Assembly (NCBI RefSeq): GCF_026586805.1
Contig: NZ_JAPFHA010000014.1
Coordinates: 1-64,000, forward strand
Direction of reading: 5' to 3'
Source: Niveibacterium sp. 24ML
GTDB lineage: Bacteria > Pseudomonadota > Gammaproteobacteria > Burkholderiales > Rhodocyclaceae
DNA length: 64,000 nt
Made by a program: the position numbers and the translations under genes. The notes beneath the pieces are model-generated. The model ran no database searches and had not been told where the DNA came from. It saw only the letters and a program-made list of their open reading frames with translations. Shown here one piece after another: positions 8,490 through 17,376 of the stretch (positions within the stretch are counted from its first letter, which is position 1; each line of letters starts with the position of its first letter).

Positions 8490-9454
8490 TGCGGCCCCGC
8501 TGCACGCAAAGCCGAGATGAGCCCTGCCATGTCCGCCGGCAGCGGTGACTCCCAGGCCATCGCCTCACCGGTGCGCGGGTGGATCAATCCGAGCCGCCAC
8601 GCATGCAGCGCCTGCCGCCCGAAGGCCGGCTCGCCGCGACTGCCGCCATACAAGGTATCGCCGACCAGGGGATGCCCGAGGTGCGCCATGTGCACCCTGA
8701 TCTGATGCGTGCGCCCGGTTTCAAGACTGCATTCGACCAGCGAGCAACGCGCAAATCGTTCGCGCACCTGCACCTGGGTCCGCGCTTCACGCCCGCTACC
8801 GACAACGGCCATGCGCGTGCGCTGCGTCGGGTGCCTGCCGATCGGCTCATCCACGTGAAGATCGCGCGCAACAACGCCACGAACCAGCGCGAAGTACTGT
8901 CGCTTGACGGTTCGCGCCTGGAGCTGGCGAACCAGATCGGTCTGCGCCAGCTCATTGCGGGCCACGACCATCAGCCCGCTGGTGTCTTTGTCCAGCCGGT
9001 GCACGATGCCGGCGCGCGCCAGGGTACGGGCGTCTTCCGCATGGTGCAGCAAGGCATTGAGCAAGGTGCCGCTCCAGTTTCCGCTGCCCGGGTGCACCAC
9101 GAGACCGGCGGGCTTGTTGATCACCAGGATGTCGGGGTCTTCGAACACGATATCCAGCGGAATCGCCTCCGCCGCCTGGGCCACCACCTCTTCGGGCGCC
9201 GACTCGGTCAACTCGAGCCGCTCAAGTCCGCGCATCTTGCGTTTGGGGTCGGTGACCAGTTCGCCGTCAACCGTCAGGCGCCCTTCGCGAATCCAGCCCT
9301 GCAGGCGATTGCGCGAGTGCTCCGGTATCAGCCTTGCAAGCACTTGGTCAATGCGGTTTCCAGCCTCGCCATAGGGCACCACCAGCAAGCGCAGCGGCTC
9401 ATCAACAAGGTCGAACTCAGGGCTTCCGCTATAATCAGCGCTTTGTTTATCCAC
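8486..9454 (-). CDS. rluD: 23S rRNA pseudouridine synthase RluD
   Basis: About 322 aa. It isomerises uridines in helix 69 of 23S rRNA. An N-terminal S4 RNA-binding domain (NRIDQVLARLIPEHSRNRLQGWI) is followed by the RluA-type catalytic domain with the active-site Asp in HRLDKDTSGLM. The start is uncertain: GTG 9454 gives a normal N-terminus (MDKQSADYSG) and avoids overlapping divergent bamD. A longer in-frame reading to 9571 would overlap bamD by over 100 nt. No clear Shine-Dalgarno is visible. It is followed by pgeF with a 4-nt overlap. Confidence 0.93.
   Translation of the reverse strand: MDKQSADYSGSPEFDLVDEPLRLLVVPYGEAGNRIDQVLARLIPEHSRNRLQGWIREGRLTVDGELVTDPKRKMRGLERLELTESAPEEVVAQAAEAIPLDIVFEDPDILVINKPAGLVVHPGSGNWSGTLLNALLHHAEDARTLARAGIVHRLDKDTSGLMVVARNELAQTDLVRQLQARTVKRQYFALVRGVVARDLHVDEPIGRHPTQRTRMAVVGSGREARTQVQVRERFARCSLVECSLETGRTHQIRVHMAHLGHPLVGDTLYGGSRGEPAFGRQALHAWRLGLIHPRTGEAMAWESPLPADMAGLISALRAAGPQ
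9430..9435 (+). promoter_or_regulatory. -10 element of bamD
   Basis: A perfect TATAAT lies 29 nt before the bamD ATG, within the 5' coding end of divergent rluD. No good -35 is seen at 17 nt spacing, so an activator or extended contacts may help. Confidence 0.5.
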
Positions 9455-9464
9455 GGGTGCTTTG

Positions 9465-10283
9465 ATGCCGTTTTTGCGAGCGCGTAGTGTAGCCGCAAGC
9501 CTGCTGCTTCTGGTTTCGGTCGCCGGTTGCTCGACCATGAGTTCCTGGTTCGATTCTGACAAGGGCGGCAAGATCGACCAGCGCCCGGCCGAAGAAATCT
9601 ACGCCGAGGCGATGAGCCTGCTTGAAGGCAGCTCATACCCGAAGGCTGTCGGCCTTTTCGAACAGCTCGAAGCCAAGTACCCCTACGGCCGCTACGCCCA
9701 ACAGGCCCAGCTGAACATTGCCTACGCTTGGTACAAGGCGCAGGAGCCGGCGCAGGCACTCGCGGCAGTTGAACGCTTCATCAAGCTGCATCCGAACCAT
9801 GCGAACGTCGACTACGCCTACTACCTGAAGGGACTGATTACCTTCAACGACGACGAAGGCGTGATGGGCGTGATCGCGATGCAGGATCTCTCGGAGCGCG
9901 ATCCGCGAGCGATGCTCGATTCTTTCGATTCGTTCAAGGAGCTGGTCACCCGCTTCCCGAACAGCAAGTACGCGGAAGACGCACGCGTGCGCATGGCCTA
10001 TCTGGTCAATGCGATTGCAAAGCACGAGATCTATGTCGCGCGCTATTACCAGAAGCGAAGCGCCTACCTGGCAGCCGCCAATCGCGCGCAAACCACGATC
10101 AAGAACTTCCCCAACTCGCCCTCGGTGGAAGAAGCGCTGGCGATCATGATCTACAGCTACGACCAGCTCAACATGAAGGATCTGGCGGACGACACCCGCC
10201 GCGTGCTGGTGCTCAACTATCCGCAAAGTCCCTACAACAAGGATCCGAGCCCCGCCAAGCGCCCCTGGTGGCGGATCTGGTAA
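9465..10283 (+). CDS. bamD: Outer membrane assembly lipoprotein BamD
   Basis: A 272-aa lipoprotein of the BAM complex that inserts beta-barrel proteins into the outer membrane. The signal peptide has a clear lipobox LLVSVAGC with the lipidated Cys at 22. TPR-type helices follow (AEEIYAEAMSLLEGSSYPKA, YAQQAQLNIAYAWYKAQ). Length is normal for the family (YfiO/ComL). ATG 9465 is preferred to the adjacent TTG 9462. It is divergent from rluD with only 10 nt between start codons. Confidence 0.96.
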   Translation: MPFLRARSVAASLLLLVSVAGCSTMSSWFDSDKGGKIDQRPAEEIYAEAMSLLEGSSYPKAVGLFEQLEAKYPYGRYAQQAQLNIAYAWYKAQEPAQALAAVERFIKLHPNHANVDYAYYLKGLITFNDDEGVMGVIAMQDLSERDPRAMLDSFDSFKELVTRFPNSKYAEDARVRMAYLVNAIAKHEIYVARYYQKRSAYLAAANRAQTTIKNFPNSPSVEEALAIMIYSYDQLNMKDLADDTRRVLVLNYPQSPYNKDPSPAKRPWWRIW

Positions 10284-10295
10284 GGCACAGGCGGG

Positions 10296-10811
10296 ATGGA
10301 TGCGGCGGTCATCCGGTCGCTCGCCCGCTGGCCGGATGTACCCGCCTGCCATGGCTGGCTCTCACTCGATAGGCAAGGTCGCTGGCGCCTGCAAGGCGAG
10401 ATCGTCACCCACGCCGGCTTTGCCGAATTCATCGGCAGAAACTACCTGAACGACGCGGCGGGCCGCTGGTTCTTCCAGAACGGCCCGCAACGGGTCTTCG
10501 TTGATCTGGACTACACGCCGTGGGTATTCAGGCTGTCACCAGCCCTGCCCTCGTTCGTCAGCCACACTGGCCTGCCGGCCACAGAGATGGCTGTGTGGAT
10601 TGACGAGGCCGGCCTGGCCCTGCTCGAAACCGACCTCGGCATTGGCGTACTCGCCAGTCAGGATCTCTCCCGACTGGCCGAGGCCTTCACGCTTGATGAA
10701 ACGCTGCAACGCGGCAGCCTGAGCTTCGGCGGCCGCGAATTACCTGTCGCGCCGATTGCCTCAGGCGAGGTTGCCGGTCGATTCGGGTTCGACCCGCAGC
10801 CACGCCCCTGA
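10296..10811 (+). CDS. Conserved-looking hypothetical protein, probably cytosolic
   Basis: A 171-aa protein with no signal peptide or membrane segment, rich in Trp and aromatic residues (GWLSLDRQGRWRLQGE, FIGRNYLNDAAGRWFFQNG, VFVDLDYTPWVFRL). The spacing of aromatic and acidic patches suggests a compact beta-rich fold. It starts 12 nt after bamD, with AGGC..GGCGGG upstream, so it is probably cotranscribed with it. I do not recognise the family and assign no function. Confidence 0.7.
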   Translation: MDAAVIRSLARWPDVPACHGWLSLDRQGRWRLQGEIVTHAGFAEFIGRNYLNDAAGRWFFQNGPQRVFVDLDYTPWVFRLSPALPSFVSHTGLPATEMAVWIDEAGLALLETDLGIGVLASQDLSRLAEAFTLDETLQRGSLSFGGRELPVAPIASGEVAGRFGFDPQPRP

Positions 10812-10823
10812 TTCAGGCCAGAC

Positions 10824-12608
10824 TCAAGCCTGACCGAGCCAGTCCCCGAGCAGCTTGCGCGCAGCGGGCGCCGGTTTGGCCGACACGCTCAGCGCAGCCT
10901 TGGTCTGCGACGCCGGCGCCAAGGTGAGCGTTACGTCGAACAGTTCATCGCGACGGAACAAATGCATGCGCACAACGTCGCCAGCGCGCATCCGGCCAAG
11001 CCGAGCCTCCAGCCCACCGGCCTTTACCCGCAAACCGTTGAGCGCAACCAGCAAGTCGCCGGCAGAGATCCCGGCCCGATGCGCGGCACCACCCGAGAAC
11101 ACCTGCGCGAACTTCACCGATTCGCCATCGGCCACCAGTTTGGCATCGACGCTCGGGGTTTCGCTCTCGGCTGTCCAACCAAGCGTGATGCCGAAGGGCT
11201 TGAAGAGCTTCTCAAGCGGCAAGTCCTCACAGCCTTCGGTCGCCTGGCGCAGCAGGCGCGACACATCCACCCCGGTCGCTTCACGGATCAAGCCAGGCAG
11301 CGCATCCTCTGCAAGGCCGGACCCATCGCCGTATCGCGACCACAGCAAGCGCATCAGGTCGTCCAGCGACTTGGCGCCGGCGCTCTTGGCGCGAATGGCC
11401 AGATCCAGCGCCAACGCAACCAGCGAACCCTTCGCGTAGTAGCTGACGATCGCGTTAGGCGCGTTCTCGTCCTGCCGGTAGTACTTGATCCAGGCATCGA
11501 AAGACGAGTCCGCCACCGATTGCACCTGGCGGCCGCTGCCGCGGCGAACTGCGCCCAGCGTCTTGGCCAGCAAGCCGAGGTAGGCATCGCGGCTGATCAA
11601 GCCGGCGCGCACCAGGGCCAGGTCGTCGTAGTAGGACGTGAAGCCCTCAAAGAGCCACAGCAGGCGGGTGTAGTTCTCCTGCTGCAAATCGTAGGGCACG
11701 AATGCTGCGGGTTTGATCCGCTTGACGTGCCAGGCATGCAGGTACTCGTGACTGCAGAGGCCCAGAAAGCCCCGGTAAGCCTCGCTCGTATCCTTCATGC
11801 CGACGAAGGGCAGATCATTGCGCGAGGCGAGCAGCGCGGTCGAATCGCGGTGTTCAAGGCCGCCGTAGCCCTCCCCCACCACGGTCAGCATGAACACATA
11901 GCGCCCGAAAGGCGGTGGCGCATCGCCGAACAAGGCACACTGGGCCTCGCAGGCACGCGCCACATCCTGCGCCAAGCGTGACATGTCACAGTCGTGCTGG
12001 CCGTTGATCGCAAAGTCATGCGGCACACCGCGCACATCAAAGCTCACCCAGCTCAGGGGCCCCATCTCGACCGGGTGGTCAATCAGGGCATCGTAGTCCG
12101 GCGCCTCGTACCAGCCGAAACCGCGCCGCTTGGCGCCGCCCTTGCCGGCGGCCTCGGGCAGGCTTGTCGCGACGGTCCAGTCGCGCACGCCCGCGGGGGC
12201 ATCAATCCGCACACGATGCGGCAGCGATTCACGCCCAGCCACGCGCAGGAACACCTGCGTACCGTTGAAGAACCCGTGCGAAGCATCCAGGTGCGCGCAG
12301 CGGACCGAGAGATCCCATGCGTACACCGCGTAACGCAACACCGCCCGCCTCGCCCCCGCCGGCACGCGCCCGAGCACCCATGTGTGCTTGTCAGTCTTCT
12401 CGATGCCGACGGGCGCCCCGTCACAGTCGGCCTTCAGCCAGACGATGTTGCGCGCGAACTCGCGCACCATGTAGCTGCCGGGAATCCAGGCCGGCAAGAC
12501 AAACTGCATGCCCGCCACCGGCGCATCGACTTCCAGCGACACTTCAAAAATGTGAGCAGCCGGATCAGCCGGCGTGATCGTGTAACGCACACTCTGCACG
12601 GCAGCCAT
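10824..12608 (-). CDS. M61-family glycyl aminopeptidase with PDZ domain
   Basis: A 594-aa zinc peptidase. The M61 N-terminal beta domain (residues about 5-170) precedes the catalytic domain with the zinc motif HEYLHAWH and downstream Glu (LLWLFEGFTSYYDDL). A PDZ domain follows near residues 480-565 (FSGGAAHRAGISAGDLLVALNG). No signal peptide is visible, so it is predicted cytosolic. ATG 12608 starts 1 nt after the stop of the M3 peptidase gene, with GGAAAG upstream; a longer reading to 12740 lies inside that gene and is rejected. Coupling with the M3 gene suggests a shared role in peptide turnover. Confidence 0.92.
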   Translation of the reverse strand: MAAVQSVRYTITPADPAAHIFEVSLEVDAPVAGMQFVLPAWIPGSYMVREFARNIVWLKADCDGAPVGIEKTDKHTWVLGRVPAGARRAVLRYAVYAWDLSVRCAHLDASHGFFNGTQVFLRVAGRESLPHRVRIDAPAGVRDWTVATSLPEAAGKGGAKRRGFGWYEAPDYDALIDHPVEMGPLSWVSFDVRGVPHDFAINGQHDCDMSRLAQDVARACEAQCALFGDAPPPFGRYVFMLTVVGEGYGGLEHRDSTALLASRNDLPFVGMKDTSEAYRGFLGLCSHEYLHAWHVKRIKPAAFVPYDLQQENYTRLLWLFEGFTSYYDDLALVRAGLISRDAYLGLLAKTLGAVRRGSGRQVQSVADSSFDAWIKYYRQDENAPNAIVSYYAKGSLVALALDLAIRAKSAGAKSLDDLMRLLWSRYGDGSGLAEDALPGLIREATGVDVSRLLRQATEGCEDLPLEKLFKPFGITLGWTAESETPSVDAKLVADGESVKFAQVFSGGAAHRAGISAGDLLVALNGLRVKAGGLEARLGRMRAGDVVRMHLFRRDELFDVTLTLAPASQTKAALSVSAKPAPAARKLLGDWLGQA

Positions 12609-12609
12609 G

Positions 12610-14604
12610 TCAGCGCTTTCCGGCGATACGCGAGAAGAACGCGCGGTTGTCGGGCTTGCGGCCAAGGAACTGTTCCACCAGCTCAGCCGGCGGCACTTCT
12701 CCGCCACGCTCAAGAATGGTCTGCCGATAGCGCATGCCAACCTTCGGGTTCATCGCGTCCTTGCCAAACGCGGTCAGCATGTCGAGCCCGATCGCCATCG
12801 ACCACATGTAACCGTAGTAGCCCGCGGCATAGCCCCCAAGCAGATGGCCAAAGCTGGCGGGCGGCATCGTGCCATCGACAGTGCCCAGCGGTGTTTGCGC
12901 TTCGAGGGTGCGCCACACGGCCAGAGCCTCACCCGGCTGCGGGCCCGCGAGTGCCATGTCGAAGCGGGCGTAGAAGTTCTGCCGCGCGAACCAGAAGCCT
13001 TTGCCAAAATGGCTTGCGGCCTGCAGGCGGGCGATCAGCTTGGCGTCGATCGGCTTGCAGCTTGCGCAGGCCATGCTGAAGCGCCGCGTCACCTCCGGCC
13101 GCCACGGCCATTCCTGGAACATCATCGAAGGCGATTCAACGTAGTCCCGCCGCACCGCGGTCCCCGCTTCCATGGCATAGCGCGTCTGCGACAGCACGCC
13201 GTGGAGGATGTGGCCAAACTCGTGGAAAAGCGTCTCCACTTCATCCTGGTTGAAGCCGTCGCGCGAGAAGTTGCTCACCATCACCGAGACCGGCGTCGAG
13301 CCGGCCGCAAGGCTGACCGGGCGTACCGGAAACGCCGCAGCGTGCTTGTACTTGCCATCGCGGGGGAACAGATCGAGGTAGAAGCTCGACAGGTACTGCC
13401 CGGTCCGCCCGTCGATCACGTCGTACGCGCGCACATCGTCATGCCAGCGCGGCAACTGGGCATTGGGGCGGAACTTGAGCCCGTAGAGATGGCTGCTGAC
13501 ATCGAGCAGCCATGCGACGGTGGGCTCGGTCGGGAAATGCTTGCGCACCTCGGACGGATCAACCGAGAAGCGCTCGCGCTTGAGCAGGTTGTCGTAGAAA
13601 TCGACATCCCAACGCGCCAGTGATGCATCGGCCTGCCCGGTGGCTTTGCGCTTGGCATCGCGCAGCAATGCGATGTCGGCCAACTCGATTTCCTTGGTCG
13701 CGTTTTGCATGTCGGCGAGGAATCGATCAACGCTTGCGGGCGATCCGGCCATGCTGGTGCGCAGTTGCCAGGCGGCAAAGCTAGGCTGGTCGAACAAGGC
13801 TGCCAGCTCCTTACGCAGGGCATTCACCTCGTTCAGGATGGCCAGATTCCGTTCGCCGCCGCGGCGCTGAAACTCGATGAAGAAGCGCTTCCGGGTCTCT
13901 TCGCTGCGCGCATTGACGAGAACCGCGTCGCGGTCCGGATAGTCGAGGCCGACCAGGTAGTTGCCATTGGAATCCTTGGCGAGCCTTTCTAGGTAACTCG
14001 CCGGCACGCCTTCGAGTGCTTGGGCAGAATAGGCAAGCTGGGTGCTCGCATCGCGAACGTTGCGATTGAATTCCTGCGAGAGCAGATCGATGCGCGCAAA
14101 GATCTCGCGCAGGCGGGCCCGGCGCTCCGGCGCAAGACCGATGCCGCGGCTCTCGAAGTCTTCAAGGATGCGTGAGAGCGCATTGCGTTCAATCGCATCG
14201 TTGCCTTGTGCGGCCTTCACGACACGGAACAGTGCCTCACTTTGCAGGTATTCGCTGTCAAAGGCGGATAGCTTCAGCGTACACGCCTCGGCGGCGGCAC
14301 GCGTGGCCTTGTCGGGATGCGTCTCCGCCGCCAGGCCCAGCGGGCCGGCGATCGCGTAAGCGTCGAGAATGAAGCGGTTCCAGCCCGCGAGCAGCGTCGT
14401 CGCGGACACCTTGCCCGGCGGAATCGCCTCTAGCGCCGCCACATGAGCGCGCAGCGATTGCAGTGTCGCCTCGCAACGCGCCGGGATCTGCTCCCCTGCC
14501 GGGATGTCAAATGCCCCCCGCAGCTGTGCCGGCGCTGCGGCTGAAGCCGAGACCGCCATACCCGCCCCCAGTGCCAGCAACAGGCCACCCAATACGATTC
14601 GCAT
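12610..14604 (-). CDS. Exported M3-family oligopeptidase
   Basis: A 664-aa zinc metallopeptidase of the thimet oligopeptidase family (M3). The zinc motif is in VETLFHEFGHILHGVLSQ, with the second ligand region ESPSMMFQEW. The N-terminus is a good Sec signal peptide (MRIVLGGLLLALGAGMAVSASAA, cut near residue 23), so unlike cytosolic PrlC/OpdA this enzyme is probably periplasmic. Its stop is 1 nt from the M61 start, so the two are translationally coupled. Confidence 0.93.
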   Translation of the reverse strand: MRIVLGGLLLALGAGMAVSASAAAPAQLRGAFDIPAGEQIPARCEATLQSLRAHVAALEAIPPGKVSATTLLAGWNRFILDAYAIAGPLGLAAETHPDKATRAAAEACTLKLSAFDSEYLQSEALFRVVKAAQGNDAIERNALSRILEDFESRGIGLAPERRARLREIFARIDLLSQEFNRNVRDASTQLAYSAQALEGVPASYLERLAKDSNGNYLVGLDYPDRDAVLVNARSEETRKRFFIEFQRRGGERNLAILNEVNALRKELAALFDQPSFAAWQLRTSMAGSPASVDRFLADMQNATKEIELADIALLRDAKRKATGQADASLARWDVDFYDNLLKRERFSVDPSEVRKHFPTEPTVAWLLDVSSHLYGLKFRPNAQLPRWHDDVRAYDVIDGRTGQYLSSFYLDLFPRDGKYKHAAAFPVRPVSLAAGSTPVSVMVSNFSRDGFNQDEVETLFHEFGHILHGVLSQTRYAMEAGTAVRRDYVESPSMMFQEWPWRPEVTRRFSMACASCKPIDAKLIARLQAASHFGKGFWFARQNFYARFDMALAGPQPGEALAVWRTLEAQTPLGTVDGTMPPASFGHLLGGYAAGYYGYMWSMAIGLDMLTAFGKDAMNPKVGMRYRQTILERGGEVPPAELVEQFLGRKPDNRAFFSRIAGKR

Positions 14605-14767
14605 TCAAGACTCCTGGTTCCGTGACGCGGTTTCACCTGCGCCAGCCGTAGTTTTTGCAGCCTGTCATGATGCAGGGTCGACACCCTTTGCATCCTTCGC
14701 AGCCGCGGCAGCCGCATGCAAATTGGCGACGCATCGCGGCGAGCGCTGCGCGTGATCGCGCACCGCC

Positions 14768-14773
14768 TATACT
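14768..14773 (+). promoter_or_regulatory. Possible -10 element of aat
   Basis: TATACT lies about 32 nt before the preferred aat start. It would put the transcript start near 14780, downstream of the alternative ATG 14775, which supports ATG 14805 as the real start. No clear -35. Confidence 0.3.
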
Positions 14774-14804
14774 CATGCCGTCCAACTGCACAGACGCCTG
14801 CGGC

Positions 14805-15527
14805 ATGATCGATTGGCTTGATGACGCAACCCCGAGCTTCCCGCCGCTCGAATGCGCGATGCGCGACCCGAACGGCCTGCTGGCCGCTGGCGGCAGGCTG
14901 GAGCCGGAATGGCTGCTGGCCGCTTACCGGCGCGGCATCTTCCCGTGGTATTCGGGCGACGACCCGATCCTGTGGTGGAGCCCCGATCCACGCATGGTGC
15001 TGGCGCCCTCGGCATTCAAGATATCCCGCTCGTTGCAACGCACCCTGCGACGGCGGGCCTTCGAAGTCCGTTGCGATACCGCCTTCTCTGCCGTCATGGC
15101 CGCCTGCGCCGCACCACGCGAGCCAGGCGCGGGCACCTGGATCACACCAGAAATGCACGCCGCGTACTGCAGGATGCATGAACTTGGCTGGGCGCACAGC
15201 GTCGAAAGCTGGATTGGCGAGGAACTGGTCGGGGGCTTGTACGGCATGGCAATCGGGCAGGTGTTCTTTGGCGAATCGATGTTTGCGCGGCGTACCGACG
15301 CATCGAAGGTGGCGCTTGCCCACCTGGTCAAGGATCTTGAACGGCGCGGTTTCACGGTGATAGATTGCCAGATGAACACCGCGCACCTGGCGTCACTCGG
15401 CGCCACGGAAATCGCGCGAAACGCGTTCGTCCACCTGCTTGAGCAACATGCCGTCACGCAGCAGGCTCCGGCTCGGTGGGCCGCAACGCGAATGCAGGAC
15501 ATAGACTGGGGATACGCGCGACCATGA
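14805..15527 (+). CDS. aat: Leucyl/phenylalanyl-tRNA--protein transferase
   Basis: A 240-aa enzyme that adds Leu or Phe to N-terminal Arg/Lys of proteins, marking them for ClpS-ClpAP. Family motifs: [60 protein letters not shown] and [17 protein letters not shown] 14805 gives the usual N-terminus; ATG 14775 is possible. No strong Shine-Dalgarno is seen at either. It overlaps bpt by 4 nt (ATGA), so both N-degron transferases are made together. Confidence 0.95.
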   Translation: MIDWLDDATPSFPPLECAMRDPNGLLAAGGRLEPEWLLAAYRRGIFPWYSGDDPILWWSPDPRMVLAPSAFKISRSLQRTLRRRAFEVRCDTAFSAVMAACAAPREPGAGTWITPEMHAAYCRMHELGWAHSVESWIGEELVGGLYGMAIGQVFFGESMFARRTDASKVALAHLVKDLERRGFTVIDCQMNTAHLASLGATEIARNAFVHLLEQHAVTQQAPARWAATRMQDIDWGYARP

Positions 15528-16270
15528 CGCTGCTAAAGGATCTTCCCTACGCGTTCTTGCAGTTCTACGCAACGGCGCCCTACGCCTGTTCTTACCTGCC
15601 CGACCGGATCGCACGCTCGCAAGTGGCCACGCCTGGCCACATGATCGACACCCCGCTTTACAGCGACCTTCTGCGCAATGGCTTTCGCCGCAGCGGCGTG
15701 TTCACCTACCGCCCGCACTGCGATACCTGCCACGCCTGCGTGCCGGTACGGGTGCCGGTGGAACGCTTCGCGCCCGCCCGTAGCCAGCGCCGCGCATTCG
15801 CGCGCAATGCCGGTCTCACCGCGGCAGAACACCCGCTGATCTTCAACGACGAGCACTACCAGCTCTACCAACGCTATCAGGCCTCGCGCCATGCAGGCGG
15901 CGGGATGGATCAGGACAGCCGCGAGCAGTACTCGCACTTCCTGCTGCAAAGCCACATCGACACCCGCTTGATCGAATTCCGCGACGGCGATGTGCTGCGC
16001 ATGGTGAGCATCGTCGACTGCCTCACCGACGGCCTGTCGAGCGTCTACACCTTCTATGAGCCCGAACTCGAATCCGCAAGCCTTGGGACATACGCGGTGC
16101 TCTGGCAAATCGAAGCCTGCCGACGCGGCGGACTACCCTATCTCTACCTGGGCTACTGGATTCGCGAAAGCCGCAAGATGAACTACAAAGCGCGTTTTCG
16201 CCCGCTGGAAGGACGCGTCGAAGGGCTCTGGCGCGAACTCACCGCGCATGACTTCGAAACGCTTGGCTAG
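15524..16270 (+). CDS. bpt: Bacterial aspartate/glutamate leucyltransferase (Bpt, ATE-like)
   Basis: A 248-aa protein related to eukaryotic arginyl-tRNA--protein transferase. The bacterial form adds Leu to N-terminal Asp or Glu. The cysteine-rich start [19 protein letters not shown] is the family signature, with [20 protein letters not shown] near the C-terminus. ATG 15524 overlaps the aat stop and has GGGGA upstream; an extension to 15476 lies inside aat. Confidence 0.95.
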   Translation: MTLLKDLPYAFLQFYATAPYACSYLPDRIARSQVATPGHMIDTPLYSDLLRNGFRRSGVFTYRPHCDTCHACVPVRVPVERFAPARSQRRAFARNAGLTAAEHPLIFNDEHYQLYQRYQASRHAGGGMDQDSREQYSHFLLQSHIDTRLIEFRDGDVLRMVSIVDCLTDGLSSVYTFYEPELESASLGTYAVLWQIEACRRGGLPYLYLGYWIRESRKMNYKARFRPLEGRVEGLWRELTAHDFETLG

Positions 16271-16279
16271 CGTCTGCGC

Positions 16280-17194
16280 TCAGTAGATGGGCGGCGCGCC
16301 CGCAGGGCGCGTCTTGAAGCGCTTGTGCAGCCACAAGTACTGGTCAGGGTGGCGCTTCACCGCGGCCTCATGGAAGCCGCACCAGGCTTCGGCATCGGCT
16401 TGCTTATCCACGCCAAAGCCCTCCAGCACCGGAGAGAACGCAATCTCGTAGCGGCCGTCGGGCAGGCGCAGATGGCTGACACAAATCACCTTGGCGCCCG
16501 ATTCCCGCGCGATCCCGCTCGGCGCGCTGATCACGCCTGCCGGCACCCCGCAGAAGGGCACAAACAAGTCACAGTACTTTCCAAAGTCCTGATCGCAGGC
16601 ATACCAGACCTCGCCCCCATCGCGCAGGAAGTTCAGCATCTGCCGCGTCTGTCGCTTTGTGAACGCGCCGGTGATGCCATGGCGCCGACGGCCACGCTCG
16701 ATCATTCCATCGATCACCGGATTGTCGTTCGGCCGGTACATGTAACCCGGTTTCTTCAGGTAATGGGCGATCAGGGGCAGCGCAAAATCGAAAATGCTGT
16801 AGTGTGCCCCGATCAGCAGGATGCCCTTCCCCTCCGCCTGGGCAGCGCGCAGATGCTCCAGACCCAGCACCACCGATTTTTCGTAACCCGGCTTCATGTC
16901 ACGCCACCAGGCGTGCAGGGTTTCAAGCGCTCCGCGCAAGCAGGCAACGAAGTTCTCCTCGGCAAGCGCGCGACGTTCCGTGGGCGCCAAGTGAGGAAAA
17001 CAGACTTCGAGGTTGCGTAGCGCGACTTTCCGCCGACCGCCCCAGACGCGAAAGGTCAATCGCCCAAGCCAGGCGCCCACATGCTGCTTCGCCCCCAGCG
17101 GCAGAAACGACAGCAGATAAAGCACGAACACACCACACCATGCCGGCCAGAATTTTGGGTGCCACAAAGCACGGGGGCTGCTCTTTTTCGCCAC
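16280..17194 (-). CDS. LpxL/HtrB-type lysophospholipid (lipid A) acyltransferase
   Basis: A 304-aa inner-membrane acyltransferase. One N-terminal membrane helix (FWPAWCGVFVLYLLSFLPLG) is followed by the catalytic H-x4-D motif in GAHYSIFDFAL and by YRPNDNPVIDGMI and CDQDFGKYCDLFVPF typical of LpxL/LpxM. It likely transfers a secondary acyl chain to lipid A; the chain is not predictable. GTG 17194 is preferred: it gives the usual length and starts with a basic segment before the helix. An open frame continues to 17347 but adds unlikely sequence. Confidence 0.9.
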   Translation of the reverse strand: MAKKSSPRALWHPKFWPAWCGVFVLYLLSFLPLGAKQHVGAWLGRLTFRVWGGRRKVALRNLEVCFPHLAPTERRALAEENFVACLRGALETLHAWWRDMKPGYEKSVVLGLEHLRAAQAEGKGILLIGAHYSIFDFALPLIAHYLKKPGYMYRPNDNPVIDGMIERGRRRHGITGAFTKRQTRQMLNFLRDGGEVWYACDQDFGKYCDLFVPFCGVPAGVISAPSGIARESGAKVICVSHLRLPDGRYEIAFSPVLEGFGVDKQADAEAWCGFHEAAVKRHPDQYLWLHKRFKTRPAGAPPIY

Positions 17195-17333
17195 AGTCAG
17201 GTCCACGGAAGTTTGCTCAAACCGGCGCGCCGCACTGCAACGCAACGGGAGCAGAAGTCTGTTGCCTGACGCCGCGCGGGTCAAGCCGGCGGCCAGGACA
17301 ATTGGCAGCCCGCTGCCGCCAGCACGGCAAACG

Positions 17334-17361
17334 AAAACAGCGGGCATTTGCCCGCTGTTTT
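17334..17361 (-). terminator. Intrinsic terminator of the PEP-CTERM gene
   Basis: A perfect 12-bp stem AAAACAGCGGGC / GCCCGCTGTTTT with a 4-nt loop, 15 nt after the stop on the minus strand, with U residues at the 3' side. It isolates the gene from the acyltransferase downstream. Confidence 0.88.
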
Positions 17362-17376
17362 CATCTGCGCGACCGC

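Noticed and set aside
9455-9571. Longer RluD N-terminus
   Set aside because: It would overlap the bamD signal peptide region by over 100 nt and adds sequence not expected before the S4 domain.
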